From Pseudomonas thivervalensis (GTDB taxonomy: Bacteria; Pseudomonadota; Gammaproteobacteria; Pseudomonadales; Pseudomonadaceae), in the NCBI RefSeq assembly GCF_001269655.1, contig NZ_LHVE01000007.1, positions 310,001 through 374,000 on the forward strand: a stretch of DNA of 64,000 bases. Direction: 5' to 3'. Positions within the stretch are counted from its first letter, which is position 1. Every line of letters starts with the position of its first letter. This document shows positions 36,921 to 46,041 of this stretch, piece by piece. The notes beneath the pieces were generated by a model, which had not been told where the DNA came from, did no database searches, and worked only from the letters and a program-made list of their open reading frames with translations. A program made the position numbers and the translations under genes.

Positions 36921-37490
36921 ATGAAAACTGGTAAAGAACTGAAACCCGGGACCGTGATCCGTCTCGAAAACGATCCTTGGCTGGTTCAGAAAGCTGAGTT
37001 CACCAAGTCGGGTCGTAACAGCGCGATCATGAAGACCAAGCTGAAGAACCTGCTGACCGGTTACAAGACCGAGATCGTCTACAGCGCCGACGACAAACTG
37101 GACGACGTGATCCTCGACCGCAAAGAAGCGACCCTGTCCTTCATCAGCGGCGACACCTACACGTTCATGGACACCACTGACTACACCATGTACGAGCTGA
37201 ACGCCGAAGACATCGAAAGCGTTCTGCCGTTCATCGAAGAAGGCATGACCGACGTCTGCGAAGCCGTGTTCTTCGAAGAGCGCCTGGTTTCCGTAGAACT
37301 GCCGACCACCATCGTGCGTGTCGTTGACTACACTGAAGGTTCCGCTCGCGGCGACACTTCCGGCAAGGTCATGAAGCCTGCCAAACTGAGCAACGGTACC
37401 GAGCTGCAAGTTGCTGACTTCATCGAAATCGGTGACAAGATCGAGATCGATACCCGCGAAGGCGGTTCCTACAAAGGCCGCGCTAAATAA
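36921..37490 (+). CDS. efp: Elongation factor P (Arg32 type)
   Basis: 189 residues, standard three-domain EF-P. The modified loop reads KSGRNS with Arg at position 32, the form rhamnosylated by EarP, instead of the Lys form modified by EpmA/EpmB. It relieves ribosome stalling at polyproline. The adjacent earP confirms the modification route. Domain III contains the C-terminal [11 protein letters not shown] terminator follows 18 bases after the stop. Confidence 0.97.
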   Translation: MKTGKELKPGTVIRLENDPWLVQKAEFTKSGRNSAIMKTKLKNLLTGYKTEIVYSADDKLDDVILDRKEATLSFISGDTYTFMDTTDYTMYELNAEDIESVLPFIEEGMTDVCEAVFFEERLVSVELPTTIVRVVDYTEGSARGDTSGKVMKPAKLSNGTELQVADFIEIGDKIEIDTREGGSYKGRAK

Positions 37491-37508
37491 GCGAAGCCTT
37501 CTGTATGA

Positions 37509-37540
37509 AAAAAGCCCGACCATTGAGTCGGGCTTTTTTA
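37509..37540 (+). terminator. Intrinsic terminator of efp
   Basis: AGCCCGAC, short loop, GTCGGGCT, then a run of six T; preceded by six A, so possibly bidirectional. Confidence 0.9.
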
Positions 37541-37562
37541 TATCTTTTTCGACCCGGGCCCC

Positions 37563-37722
37563 TGTGACGAGGGAGCTTGCTCCCGCTGGGCCTGTAGGAG
37601 CTGTCGAGCGGAGCGAGGCCGCGATCTTTCCCCAAACACTTGAGTCTTAAACGAAAGATCAAAAGATCGCAGGCTTCGCCAGCTCCTGCACAGCCGAGCG
37701 GGAGCAAGCTCCCTCGCCACAA
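37563..37722. repeat. Nested REP cluster: GTAGGAGCTG pair inside a GACGAGGGAGC pair
   Basis: Outer arms TGTGACGAGGGAGCTTGCTC and GAGCAAGCTCCCTCGCCACA, inner arms TGTAGGAGCTGTCGAGCG and GGCTTCGCCAGCTCC. It has the same nested arrangement as the cluster at 16425-16586. Confidence 0.85.
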
Positions 37723-37738
37723 AGGCTTTGGCGTGCGG

Positions 37739-38752
37739 TTACTTCAGGTGTTGCTTGAGCTCTTGCGACACCTGCAACATCGCCGAACGCACCGCCGGCA
37801 CCTGGCTCACCACGTTGAGCAAGCCATAATCGTGGATCATGCCGTTGTAACGTACAGCTGTGACCGGGACACCGGCCGCGTCCAGCTTGCGAGCGTACGC
37901 TTCACCTTCGTCGCGCAGCACGTCAGCCTCGGCTGTCTGCACCAGCGCGGGCGGCAGGCCCTTGAGTTGCGCGGTGGTTGCCCGCAATGGCGAAGCATAG
38001 ATCTCGCCGCGTTGCCCGGCATCGGTGGTGTAGTTGTCCCAGAACCACTTCATCATGTTCTTGCTAAGGAAATGCCCTTCAGCGAACTGGTTGTAGGACG
38101 CCGTCTCGAAGCTGGCATCGGTCACCGGCCATAACAGGGCCTGGAAGCGGATCGCCGGGGTGCCCTTGTCCTTGGCCATCAGTGCCACGACCGCGGCCAT
38201 GTTGCCACCAACGCTATTGCCCGCTACTGCCAGGCGCTTGCCATCGACATTGATTTCCTTGCCATGCTCGGCGACCCACTTCGTCGCCGCATAGGCCTGG
38301 TTGATCGCCACCGGGTAATGCGCCTCGGGGGATGGCGTGTAGTTGACGAACACCGCGACGGCACCCGAACCCGCCACCAGATCCCGAACCAGTCGTTCGT
38401 GGGTCGGGAAGTCCCCCAGTACCCAACCACCGCCGTGGAAGAACATGAACACGGGTAACTCACCCTTGACCCCGGCCGGACGAACGATGGTCAGGCTGAT
38501 CGGCTGGCCATCGACCTGGATGGTTTTCTCGCTGACGTCGGCTTTGGGCAGCGTCAATTTCACACCTGCCTGGGCGCCGACCAGAACGGCACGTGCATCC
38601 TTGGGCGACAGCTGCTCCAGCGGCTTGCCGGTGCCGGCATTCAGCACGTCGAGAAACGCTTGGGTGTTGTGTTCGACGATGCCATTGGCGAAGGCACTGC
38701 TGACGCTGAGGGCGAGAAGAGTGGCGGTCAGGGTTTTGCTGAGCGTGTTCAT
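37739..38752 (-). CDS. Secreted alpha/beta hydrolase of the hormone-sensitive-lipase type
   Basis: 337 residues. A signal peptide (about 1-22, ending AFA) suggests a periplasmic or secreted protein. The oxyanion motif FFHGGGWVLGD near 104-114, nucleophile Ser in AGNSVGGNMA near 176-185 and a C-terminal HDYGLLN His place it in the HSL (family IV) esterases. It likely cleaves short-chain esters. It lies downstream of ohr on the same strand with a 36-base gap, so it may be cotranscribed with it. Confidence 0.88.
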   Translation of the reverse strand: MNTLSKTLTATLLALSVSSAFANGIVEHNTQAFLDVLNAGTGKPLEQLSPKDARAVLVGAQAGVKLTLPKADVSEKTIQVDGQPISLTIVRPAGVKGELPVFMFFHGGGWVLGDFPTHERLVRDLVAGSGAVAVFVNYTPSPEAHYPVAINQAYAATKWVAEHGKEINVDGKRLAVAGNSVGGNMAAVVALMAKDKGTPAIRFQALLWPVTDASFETASYNQFAEGHFLSKNMMKWFWDNYTTDAGQRGEIYASPLRATTAQLKGLPPALVQTAEADVLRDEGEAYARKLDAAGVPVTAVRYNGMIHDYGLLNVVSQVPAVRSAMLQVSQELKQHLK

Positions 38753-38788
38753 GTGTATTTCCTTGAATTCGGGGCCGGTGTGGCTGGT

Positions 38789-39208
38789 TTAGACGGTCAC
38801 GTGCAGGCGCACGTCAACGTTGCCGCGGGTGGCGTTGGAGTACGGGCAGACTTGGTGAGCCGCGTCCACCAGGCTTTGCGCGTCGGCCTGGTCCAGGCCC
38901 GGCAGGCTGACGTGCAGGTCGATGTCGAGGCCGAAACCGCCGGGGATCTGGCCGATGCCGACATGGGCAGTGATCGAGGCGTCGTCCGGGATCTTGCGTT
39001 TGCTTTGGCCGGCCACGAATTTCAAGGCGCCGATGAAGCAGGCCGAATAGCCGGCGGCGAACAGCTGCTCAGGGTTGGTCGCCGCACCGCCTACACCGCC
39101 GAGTTCCTTGGGCGTGGCGAGTTTGACGTCGAGGACGTTGTCACTGGAGATCGCACGACCATCACGGCCGCCGGTGGAGGTTGCGATTGCGGTGTAGAGC
39201 GTTTGCAT
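38789..39208 (-). CDS. ohr: Ohr, organic hydroperoxide resistance protein
   Basis: 139 residues. The two redox Cys are at 57 (YSACFIGAL) and 121 (HQVCPYSNA), as in Ohr rather than OsmC, which lacks the VCPYS context. It reduces organic hydroperoxides using lipoyl-protein thiols. The regulator gene ohrR lies 381 bases upstream on the same strand, separated by candidate operators and three REP units. A possible promoter with TATACA at 39278-39283 sits between two copies of a 21-base motif. Confidence 0.96.
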   Translation of the reverse strand: MQTLYTAIATSTGGRDGRAISSDNVLDVKLATPKELGGVGGAATNPEQLFAAGYSACFIGALKFVAGQSKRKIPDDASITAHVGIGQIPGGFGLDIDLHVSLPGLDQADAQSLVDAAHQVCPYSNATRGNVDVRLHVTV

Positions 39209-39239
39209 GATGAGCGCCTCGTTTCTGGGTTGGTTGTTC

Positions 39240-39304
39240 GCGCTAAATGTTTGCGCGCTAATTAGGTGTGAGATGAATGTATAGCGCTAATATTTTGTGC
39301 GCAA
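39240..39304 (-). promoter_or_regulatory. Two candidate OhrR operators and promoter of ohr
   Basis: On the minus strand two 21-base sites read T(A/T)GCGC(G/A)CAAA...TTAGCGC, at 39240-39260 and 39284-39304. They agree at 16 of 21 positions. A -10-like TATACA lies between them (39278-39283) and a TTGCGC inside the distal site could serve as -35, though spacing is only 15. A similar site lies before ohrR. Confidence 0.5.
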
Positions 39305-39420
39305 GATAAATTTTCGAGGCGAGATTGGATAATTGAACTGAAAAGGTCTGAAAGCCTTTAGCTAGAGCTGTTTCTTAGGGTAAAAAATTTTTTGAGGAGG
39401 GACAGGATAGGCAGGGCTGC

Positions 39421-39584
39421 CGCTATCGCGAGCAAGCTCGCTCCCACACTGGGTCTTCGGTGAACACAAAATTCATGTCCGACACAGAACATTGTGGGAG
39501 CGAGCTTGCTCGCGATAGCGGTGGATCAGTGGGGGGAGGTATTGGGCGTGCCGGCGCGTTCGCGAGCAAGCCCCCTCCCACAGG
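39421..39584. repeat. Three REP units (GTGGGAGCGAGC family)
   Basis: A unit at 39424-39449, its inverse at 39493-39519, and a third, diverged unit (TCGCGAGCAAGCCCCCTCCC) at 39560-39583. They fill most of the 381-base gap between ohr and ohrR. Confidence 0.85.
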
Positions 39585-39589
39585 AGGGG

Positions 39590-40051
39590 TCAGAGGCTGT
39601 CTTGCAAATGCCCGCGCAGCGCTTGCAGGTCAAGTTGCAGCTTCTTCAACTGCTCCAGGGTCTGGCCGCTGGCGGCGAGGATGCACTGGGGGATGTCGAG
39701 GGCTTTTTCCCGCAGGGCGCGGCCCTGTTCGGTGAGTTCGACAATCACCACGCGTTCGTCCTCACGGCTGCGGGTGCGGCTCAACAGGCCTTCGGCCTCC
39801 AGGCGCTTGAGCAGCGGGGTCAACGAGCCGGGGTCGGTCAGCAGGCGTGTGCTGATTTCACCGACGGTCAATCCGTCCTTTTCCCACAGCACCATCATTG
39901 CCAGGTACTGCGGATACGTCAGGCCCAGGGCCTGTAGCAGTGGCTTGTAGACCTTGGTCATCAGCAGTGACGTGGAGTGCAGGGCGAAGCAGACCTGGTT
40001 GTCGAGCAGCAGGGCTTCACAGGCTTCGGGGGTGTCGCGCAGGGTGTTCAT
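39590..40051 (-). CDS. ohrR: OhrR, MarR-type organic hydroperoxide sensor
   Basis: 153 residues, MarR fold with winged helix at about 40-100 (LTVGEISTRLLTDPGSLTPLLKRLE). The peroxide-sensing Cys21 lies in LDNQVCFALHS, the hallmark context of OhrR. On oxidation by organic peroxides the repressor leaves DNA and ohr is induced. It has a candidate operator of the ohr type in its own upstream region (40086-40108), suggesting autoregulation. It is a paralogue of the OspR-like protein at 53.6 kb. Confidence 0.93.
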   Translation of the reverse strand: MNTLRDTPEACEALLLDNQVCFALHSTSLLMTKVYKPLLQALGLTYPQYLAMMVLWEKDGLTVGEISTRLLTDPGSLTPLLKRLEAEGLLSRTRSREDERVVIVELTEQGRALREKALDIPQCILAASGQTLEQLKKLQLDLQALRGHLQDSL

Positions 40052-40085
40052 GGCAAAACCTTCAAATCAATGATCGTTACGAATC

Positions 40086-40108
40086 TAGCGGGCAAATCTT
40101 TAATGCGC
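40086..40108 (-). promoter_or_regulatory. Candidate OhrR operator upstream of ohrR
   Basis: TAGCGGGCAAA, two bases, TTTA, two bases, GCGC. It is the same core as the two sites before ohr but with a two-base expansion before the last GCGC. It ends 35 bases before the ohrR start codon. Confidence 0.45.
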
Positions 40109-40197
40109 CAGATAATTCTGACGACCTGATCAGATGTCCCGTTTCCCCACTGGCGCCGACTGCGTAGGATATGCGCCCTGAGGAAAGGGGAATCGTC

Positions 40198-40947
40198 TTG
40201 TTCGAATTTGTACAGTTTTTGCTGTTTGGTGCCGTTCTAGGCACCTTGGGTGGATTGTTCGGGATCGGTGGCGGCCTGATTGCCATTCCGGTACTGGGCG
40301 TCTGGTTCGGCCTCGACCAGCAACTGGCCCAAGGTACGGCGCTGGTCATGGTGGTGCCCAACGTCATGCTTGCGTTGTGGCGCTATCACCAGCGCAATCG
40401 CATCGAATTGCGCCATGTCCTGCCGTTGGCTTCCATGGGGTTCTGCTTTGCCTGGCTCGGCTCGATCTGGGCCGTGGGAATCGACGCGGACAGCATGCGA
40501 ATCGGCTTCGTGGCGTTCCTGATCGCGCTGACACTGTACAACCTGGTCCGCATGTTCGCCGCCACTGCACCCGCGTCGGCGCAGATGCGTCATGGCTGGC
40601 CGTGGCTCGGCGTGCTGGGAGCCGCATCCGGCACCATGGGCGGTCTGTTCGGTGTCGGTGGGGCCGTGGTCGCCACGCCGATCCTGACCAGCGTTTTTGG
40701 CACCACCCAAGTGGTTGCCCAAGGCTTGTCCCTGGCGTTGGCCTTGCCCAGTACGGGTGTGACTCTCGCCACGTATGCGTTTCACCACGAAGTGGACTGG
40801 AGCATCGGCCTGCCGCTGGCTGTCGGTGGCCTGCTGAGCATCAGTTGGGGAGTGAAAGTCGCCCACGCCTTGCCGGAGCGGCTGCTGCGCGGGCTGTTCT
40901 GCGGTTTCCTGGTGCTGTGCGCGGTGCTGCTCGCCTTTAAAGTTTGA
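40198..40947 (+). CDS. TauE/SafE family sulphite/anion exporter
   Basis: 249 residues with about 8 membrane helices. Two internal repeats carry the family motif: GTLGGLFGIGGGLIAIPVLG near 15-34 and GTMGGLFGVGGAVVATPIL near 150-168. Members export sulphite, sulphoacetate or related anions. The TTG at 40198 is preferred because GAGGAAAGGGG lies 7 bases before it; an ATG at 40171 would extend it by 9 residues without a ribosome site. Its 3' end overlaps the convergent LysR gene by 11 bases. Confidence 0.85.
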   Translation: MFEFVQFLLFGAVLGTLGGLFGIGGGLIAIPVLGVWFGLDQQLAQGTALVMVVPNVMLALWRYHQRNRIELRHVLPLASMGFCFAWLGSIWAVGIDADSMRIGFVAFLIALTLYNLVRMFAATAPASAQMRHGWPWLGVLGAASGTMGGLFGVGGAVVATPILTSVFGTTQVVAQGLSLALALPSTGVTLATYAFHHEVDWSIGLPLAVGGLLSISWGVKVAHALPERLLRGLFCGFLVLCAVLLAFKV

Positions 40948-41818
40948 AACCTTCGATGATGTGCTCGGCCAGGCACTCGGTGATCGGCGATGGGTTATGC
41001 AGGTTGCGGATCAGCATGATGCTGGCCTCGGGCAGTTCCGGCAGGTCTTCGGCCTCGCCGAGTACGCGCATGTCCGGGGTCAGCAGGCTTTCCAGTTGCG
41101 CCGTGATTGCCAGGCCGGCACCCACCACCGCCATGAGCGCCGACAGGCTCGAGCTGTTGTACGCCACACGATAGTCGCGGCCCATGGCATCCAGTGCATT
41201 GCAGGCCCATTGCCGGCAGAAACAGTCACTGTTGAACATCGCCAGCGGCAGCGGCGTTTGTTCATGGACGTTGAAGCAGGCGGCTTCGGCCCAGACAAAA
41301 CGTTCCTTGCGCAACAATTGGCCGATTTCGTCCCCCGGTTTACGGGTGACGATGGACAGGTCCAGGTCCTGGCGCAGCAGCAACTGCTTGGATGACTCGC
41401 AGTGCACTTCGATTTCGATCAAGGGATAGAACTGGGCGAAGCGTTGCAGGATGCCCGGCAGGAAGCGCATCACGTAATCGTCCGGCGTGCCGATGCGCAC
41501 CGTGCCCACCATGTGCGGTTCGCGCAGGGTATTGAAGACCTCGCTGTGCAGCTTGAGGATCCGTCGCGCGTAGCCCAGCAGCACCTGGCCTTCGGCGGTG
41601 AGCTTGACCTGACGCCCGTCGCGCTCGAAGAGTCGTCGCTGCAATACGTCTTCTTCCAGCCGCTTCATCTGCATGCTGACGGCAGACTGGGTGCGATTGA
41701 CCAATTCCCCGGCCCGGGTGAAACCGCCTTGGTCGGCGATGGCGACAAAGGTCCGCAGCACTTCCGTATCGATGCTCGGGTAACTCGACAATTGATCAAT
41801 CTCCGAGATGTATTGCAT
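40937..41818 (-). CDS. LysR-type transcriptional regulator
   Basis: 293 residues from the ATG at 41818 (MQYISEID). The helix-turn-helix (about 20-60) has DQGGFTRAGELVNRTQSAVSMQMKRLE, followed by the substrate-binding domain with GTPDDYVMRFLPGIL. It is divergent from the DUF1127 gene with a 70-base spacer that contains TTAGCGTTAGCG. That arrangement, common in pseudomonads, suggests control of the DUF1127 gene. Inducer unknown. Two upstream Met codons make the exact start uncertain. Confidence 0.85.
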   Translation of the reverse strand: MQYISEIDQLSSYPSIDTEVLRTFVAIADQGGFTRAGELVNRTQSAVSMQMKRLEEDVLQRRLFERDGRQVKLTAEGQVLLGYARRILKLHSEVFNTLREPHMVGTVRIGTPDDYVMRFLPGILQRFAQFYPLIEIEVHCESSKQLLLRQDLDLSIVTRKPGDEIGQLLRKERFVWAEAACFNVHEQTPLPLAMFNSDCFCRQWACNALDAMGRDYRVAYNSSSLSALMAVVGAGLAITAQLESLLTPDMRVLGEAEDLPELPEASIMLIRNLHNPSPITECLAEHIIEGFKL

Positions 41819-41888
41819 AAGAAACATTCGTTGGATTGATCTTAGCGTTAGCGCGAGACTTGAGCCATCCCCAACGGAGGACATCACG

Positions 41889-42107
41889 ATGAAAGGTCAA
41901 AAAGGTTATCTACTGATCGACAAACTCTCCCACGGCTTTTCCATCAGCGCCTTGCTGCACAAGTTTAGTCGCTGGTACGAATTGCACCATGAGCGCGAAC
42001 TGCTGGCCGGCATGAGCGACGAAGCGCTCAAGGACATCGGCGTGAGTCGTGCCGACGTGGAGCAGGAAGTGGTTCGGCCATTCTGGGATGACCCCATGCA
42101 CAAATGA
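41889..42107 (+). CDS. DUF1127 small protein
   Basis: 72 residues. The C-terminal DUF1127 motif is clear: RELLAGMSDEALKDIGVSRADVEQEV at about 38-63. Proteins of this type are short, induced by stress or nutrient signals, and in some bacteria act in phosphate and carbon control or RNA binding. GGAGG at 41876-41880 supports the ATG. It is divergent from a LysR gene. Confidence 0.85.
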   Translation: MKGQKGYLLIDKLSHGFSISALLHKFSRWYELHHERELLAGMSDEALKDIGVSRADVEQEVVRPFWDDPMHK

Positions 42108-42171
42108 GCCATCCTTTCCTACACAAAACCCTTATTGGTGAGGTAGGTTGCGAGCAGACAAGGAGATCTCC

Positions 42172-43401
42172 ATGCCCGCGACTGTGTCCTTTACCCTCAA
42201 ACAGGCCCGACGTATGGCGTTGGCCGCCCAAGGATTCGATGGGCGACCAACGCCAGCTTCGGTGCAACCCTCGCGCCTCAACCGCCTGATCGAACGCCTC
42301 GGCGTCCTGCAGATCGATTCCGTCAATGCGCTGGTGCGCTCGCATTACCTCCCTCTGTTCTCCCGCCTCGGTCACTACAATCGCGAATTGCTCGATCAAG
42401 CTGCCTGGAGCCAGGGCCGACGTCGCACGCTGTTCGAATATTGGGGTCATGAAGCGTCGCTGTTGCCGATGTCGATGTATCCGCTGATGCGCTGGCGCAT
42501 GGATCGGGCGTCGGGTGGCGAAGGGATTTATCAGCAATTGGCGCGTTTCGGCCAAGAACGCCAGGATGTCATTCGCCGCGTCCTGGCCGCAGTCCAGGAA
42601 CAGGGCGCCCTTGGCGCAGGCAGCTTGTCTACGCGCAAGAAAAAGGCCGGGCCGTGGTGGGACTGGAGCGCGGAGAAGCATGCGCTGGAATGGCTGTTCG
42701 CCGCGGGCGAAGTCACGGTGGCGGGGCGGCGCGGGTTCGAGCGGCTCTACGATTTGCCGGAACGGGTACTGCCGGCCGCGATCCTGCAGCAACCGTTGCC
42801 GGACGAGGCCCAAGCCCAACGGGGCTTGCTGGTGCATGCGGCCGACGCCTTGGGTATCGCCACCGAGACAGACCTGCGCGACTACTTTCGCCTCGACCTG
42901 GCCGACTGTCGCGGGCGCCTGGCCGAGCTGGAGGAAGCCGGAGAACTGCTGCGCTGCCAGGTGCAGGGCTGGAAGCAACCGGCCTGGTGCCGACCCGCGG
43001 TGAAAACCCCTCGCAAGGTCGCCGCCAGTGCCTTGCTGTCGCCGTTCGATTCGCTGGTCTGGGAGCGTGGCCGTACCGAGCGGTTGTTTGATTTTCGCTA
43101 TCGCCTCGAAATCTACACCCCGGTGCACAAGCGGGTGTACGGCTACTACGTGCTGCCGTTCCTGCACCACGAACGCATTGCGGCGCGAGTGGACTTGCGG
43201 GCGGAGCGGGCCTTGGGTCAGTTGGCGGTGCATGCCGTGCACGAGGAGGCGCCGGGGTTGGATGAGGAGGGGATGCTGGCTTTGGCAGGGAATCTGCGGC
43301 GCATGGCCGACTGGCTGGGGTTGGAGCGGGTTCAGCTCAATTGCCGGCGGGAGGGTGGGGTGCGGTTGGCCCAGGCATTAGCTCAGTCAAGTGGTGACTG
43401 A
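42172..43401 (+). CDS. YcaQ-type winged-helix DNA glycosylase
   Basis: 409 residues. The YcaQ/AlkX family unhooks DNA interstrand crosslinks and removes alkylated bases. The catalytic QxD motif is intact as Gln47-Ile-Asp49 in GVLQIDSVN, and the tandem winged-helix regions with HYLPLFSRLG, GHEASLLP and LSPFDSLVWERGRTERLFDF match the family. AGGAG at 42161-42165 supports the ATG at 42172. It stands alone, 64 bases after the DUF1127 gene. Confidence 0.92.
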   Translation: MPATVSFTLKQARRMALAAQGFDGRPTPASVQPSRLNRLIERLGVLQIDSVNALVRSHYLPLFSRLGHYNRELLDQAAWSQGRRRTLFEYWGHEASLLPMSMYPLMRWRMDRASGGEGIYQQLARFGQERQDVIRRVLAAVQEQGALGAGSLSTRKKKAGPWWDWSAEKHALEWLFAAGEVTVAGRRGFERLYDLPERVLPAAILQQPLPDEAQAQRGLLVHAADALGIATETDLRDYFRLDLADCRGRLAELEEAGELLRCQVQGWKQPAWCRPAVKTPRKVAASALLSPFDSLVWERGRTERLFDFRYRLEIYTPVHKRVYGYYVLPFLHHERIAARVDLRAERALGQLAVHAVHEEAPGLDEEGMLALAGNLRRMADWLGLERVQLNCRREGGVRLAQALAQSSGD

Positions 43402-43409
43402 ACTGGCCA

Positions 43410-43506
43410 TTTCGCGAGCAAGCCCGCTCCCACAAAGGATCTGTTGGATTCACAAAATCAGTGACCGACTCGGTCCAATGTGGGAGCGGGCTTGCTCGCG
43501 AAAGCG
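43410..43506. repeat. REP inverted pair (GTGGGAGCGGGC variant)
   Basis: TTTCGCGAGCAAGCCCGCTC on the left and GAGCGGGCTTGCTCGCGAAA on the right, between convergent genes. This is a sequence variant with GGGC in place of GAGC. Confidence 0.85.
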
Positions 43507-43535
43507 ATAGGCCAGGCACTACAAAACTGTCTGGC

Positions 43536-44882
43536 TCAGCGCCTCACCTGCTTCAACGTCTCGGCAATCAAAAACGCCAGTTCCAGCGACTGATCGGCGT
43601 TCATCCGCGGGTCGCAGTGGGTGTGGTAGCGGTCCGACAGCCCGTCTTCGGTAATCGGCCGTGCGCCGCCGATGCATTCGGTGACGTTTTGCCCGGTCAT
43701 TTCGATGTGAATCCCGCCGGCGTAGGTACCTTCGGCTTCGTGGACCTGGAAGAACTGCTTCACTTCACCGAGGATCTGCGCAAAGTCCCGGGTCTTGTAG
43801 CCGCTGCTGGCCTTGATGGTGTTGCCGTGCATCGGGTCGGAGCTCCACAGCACCTGCTTGCCTTCACGCTGCACGGCGCGCAACAGCGGCGGCAAGTGCT
43901 CGCCGACCTTGTTGGCACCCATCCGGGCGATCAGGTTGAGCCGGCCGGGATCGTTGTCTGGGTTGAGCACGTCGATCAGGCGAATCAGGTCGTCCGGGTC
44001 CATGCTCGGGCCGACCTTGACCCCGATCGGGTTGTTCACCCCACGCAGGAATTCCACATGGGCACCGTCCAACTGACGGGTGCGATCGCCAATCCAGAGC
44101 ATGTGGGCGGAGCAGTCGTAATAATCGTTGGTCAGGCTGTCACGGCGCACGAAGGCTTCTTCGTAGTTGAGCAGCAGCGCTTCGTGGGCGGTGAAGAAAC
44201 TGGTTTCGCGCAGTTGCGGCGAGCTGTCCATGCCGCAGGCGCGCATGAACGCCAGGGTTTCGTCGATACGGTCGGCCAAGTGGCTGTATTTTTCCGCCAG
44301 GGCCGAGTTGGCGATGAAGTCCAGGTTCCACTTGTGCACCTGGTGCAGATCGGCGAACCCGCCCTGGGCGAAGGCGCGCAGCAGGTTCAAGGTGGCGGTG
44401 GACTGGTGGTAGGACTGCAGCAACCGCTCCGGGTCCGGTACGCGGCTTTTTACGTCGAAACCGATGCCGTTGACGATGTCGCCCCGGTAGGCCGGCAGGG
44501 TCACGCCGTCGATGGTTTCGTCGTTGGCCGAGCGCGGCTTGGCGAACTGTCCGGCCATGCGCCCGACCTTGACCACCGGGCAGCCGGCGGCAAACGTCAT
44601 GACGATTGCCATCTGCAAGAGCACCTTGAAGGTGTCGCGGATCTTGGCCGCCGAGAACTCGGCAAAGCTTTCGGCGCAGTCGCCGCCTTGCAGCAGGAAC
44701 GCGCGACCCTGGGTCACCTCGGCGAACTGACGGCGCAACTCCCGGGCTTCACCAGCAAACACCAATGGCGGATAACTGGCCAGGGTCTGCTCCACCTGCA
44801 ACAGGTGCGCGGCGTCGGGGTAGCGGGGTTGTTGCTGGATCGGCAGGGCGCGCCAGCTGTCGGGGCTCCAGGGTTGGCTCAT
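43536..44882 (-). CDS. Class II 3-deoxy-7-phosphoheptulonate (DAHP) synthase
   Basis: 448 residues, the plant/actinobacterial-type class II enzyme. Motifs: [11 protein letters not shown] near 62-72, [14 protein letters not shown] near 99-112, the metal site in [10 protein letters not shown] and [16 protein letters not shown]. It catalyses the same first step of the shikimate pathway as the class I enzyme at 29.8-30.9 kb but is unrelated in sequence motifs. The start is [10 protein letters not shown] at 44882, one codon inside the open frame. Confidence 0.93.
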   Translation of the reverse strand: MSQPWSPDSWRALPIQQQPRYPDAAHLLQVEQTLASYPPLVFAGEARELRRQFAEVTQGRAFLLQGGDCAESFAEFSAAKIRDTFKVLLQMAIVMTFAAGCPVVKVGRMAGQFAKPRSANDETIDGVTLPAYRGDIVNGIGFDVKSRVPDPERLLQSYHQSTATLNLLRAFAQGGFADLHQVHKWNLDFIANSALAEKYSHLADRIDETLAFMRACGMDSSPQLRETSFFTAHEALLLNYEEAFVRRDSLTNDYYDCSAHMLWIGDRTRQLDGAHVEFLRGVNNPIGVKVGPSMDPDDLIRLIDVLNPDNDPGRLNLIARMGANKVGEHLPPLLRAVQREGKQVLWSSDPMHGNTIKASSGYKTRDFAQILGEVKQFFQVHEAEGTYAGGIHIEMTGQNVTECIGGARPITEDGLSDRYHTHCDPRMNADQSLELAFLIAETLKQVRR

Positions 44883-45023
44883 CATGATCTCTAGGTGGTT
44901 TACGCTCGGAGGGCCATGTTATCAGCAAATTAGTGCGTGACCTGTTCCGCTTGCTTCGCGGACAATCGCGCTTTTGTCCCGTATACGCAGGCTCAGCCGG
45001 CACGGCAATCATCAGGAGATGAA

Positions 45024-45779
45024 ATGACAGAGGAGCGCGTCGAGCATTTGCTCGCCGAGGTGCACGACGAGTTCGGCATGATTCGCGTATTCGAAGTGGC
45101 CGATTACCGGTTTCTGGAGTTTGGCGATGCCATCGAGCAGAGCTGCGTGTTCACAGCCGATCCGAGCTGGCTCGAATACGACTATACCCGCGCCATGCTC
45201 ATCGGGGCGTTGTGTCACGAGCAGCCGGAAAGTGCGCTGTTCCTGGGGCTGGGCGCCGGTACGCTGACCCAGGCCTGCCTCAAGTTCCTGCCGCTGGAAG
45301 ACGTCGAGGCCATCGAGCTGCGGCCCGACGTGCCGCGCCTGGCCATTGAATACCTGGGGCTGGATGACGATCCGCGACTGTATATCCGCGTTGGCGATGC
45401 CTTGGAGTTGCTTGAAACGGCGGAGCCGGCGGACCTTATTTTTGTCGACCTTTATACCGACGTCGGCCCTGGTGTCGGGCACCTGGCCTGGGGGTTCCTG
45501 GAAAACTGCCAGAAACGCCTCAACCCGGGCGGCTGGCTGGTGATCAACCAATGGGCCACCGACGACGGCAAGCCGTTGGGCGCGGCGCTGCTGCGTGGCT
45601 TGTACCACCGGCATTATTGGGAGCTGCCGGTGAAAGAGGGCAACGTGATCCTGATCGTGCCGGCGGACCTGGACCAGGAGCTGGACCTGCAAGGACTGGT
45701 CGCCAGGGCCGAAGGGCTGGCACCGCGGCTGGGTTATTCGTTGCAGTCGTTGATCAAGGCCATTCGCCCGGCGACGTGA
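45024..45779 (+). CDS. Spermidine synthase-like SAM-dependent transferase
   Basis: 251 residues, Rossmann fold of the spermidine synthase superfamily: LFLGLGAGTLTQACLKFLP near 76-94, AIELRPDV and DLIFVDLYTDVGPG, RLNPGGWLVINQW. Key polyamine-site residues are not clearly conserved, so it may be a methyltransferase or aminopropyl transferase of unknown substrate. The AGGAG at 45014-45018 supports the ATG at 45024; the frame stays open to 44937. Confidence 0.8.
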   Translation: MTEERVEHLLAEVHDEFGMIRVFEVADYRFLEFGDAIEQSCVFTADPSWLEYDYTRAMLIGALCHEQPESALFLGLGAGTLTQACLKFLPLEDVEAIELRPDVPRLAIEYLGLDDDPRLYIRVGDALELLETAEPADLIFVDLYTDVGPGVGHLAWGFLENCQKRLNPGGWLVINQWATDDGKPLGAALLRGLYHRHYWELPVKEGNVILIVPADLDQELDLQGLVARAEGLAPRLGYSLQSLIKAIRPAT

Positions 45780-45815
45780 TCAGGGAAGCCAAATCCTTAT
45801 GACGAGTGAGTTCCC

Positions 45816-45927
45816 CTGTGGCGAGGGAGCTTGCTCCCGCTGAGTCGCGAAGCGGCCCCCTTCGATTTCAGATCTCAACCCAGGCGTCTGCTTCGCAGCC
45901 GAGCGGGAGCAAGCTCCCTCGCCACAA
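45816..45927. repeat. REP inverted pair (GTGGCGAGGGAGC family)
   Basis: CTGTGGCGAGGGAGCTTGCT on the left and AGCAAGCTCCCTCGCCACAA on the right, in the 488-base gene-less stretch 45780-46267. Confidence 0.85.
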
Positions 45928-46041
45928 GGGCGAAGGCGTCTGGAGATGAACCGTTTTAGCCGGCTGTTCCAAGGCTTGCGACGGTGAGCCCCATGACAAG
46001 GCTTGGCAATAAAAAAAGCTCCCTTTTCGGGCGAATTCCGG

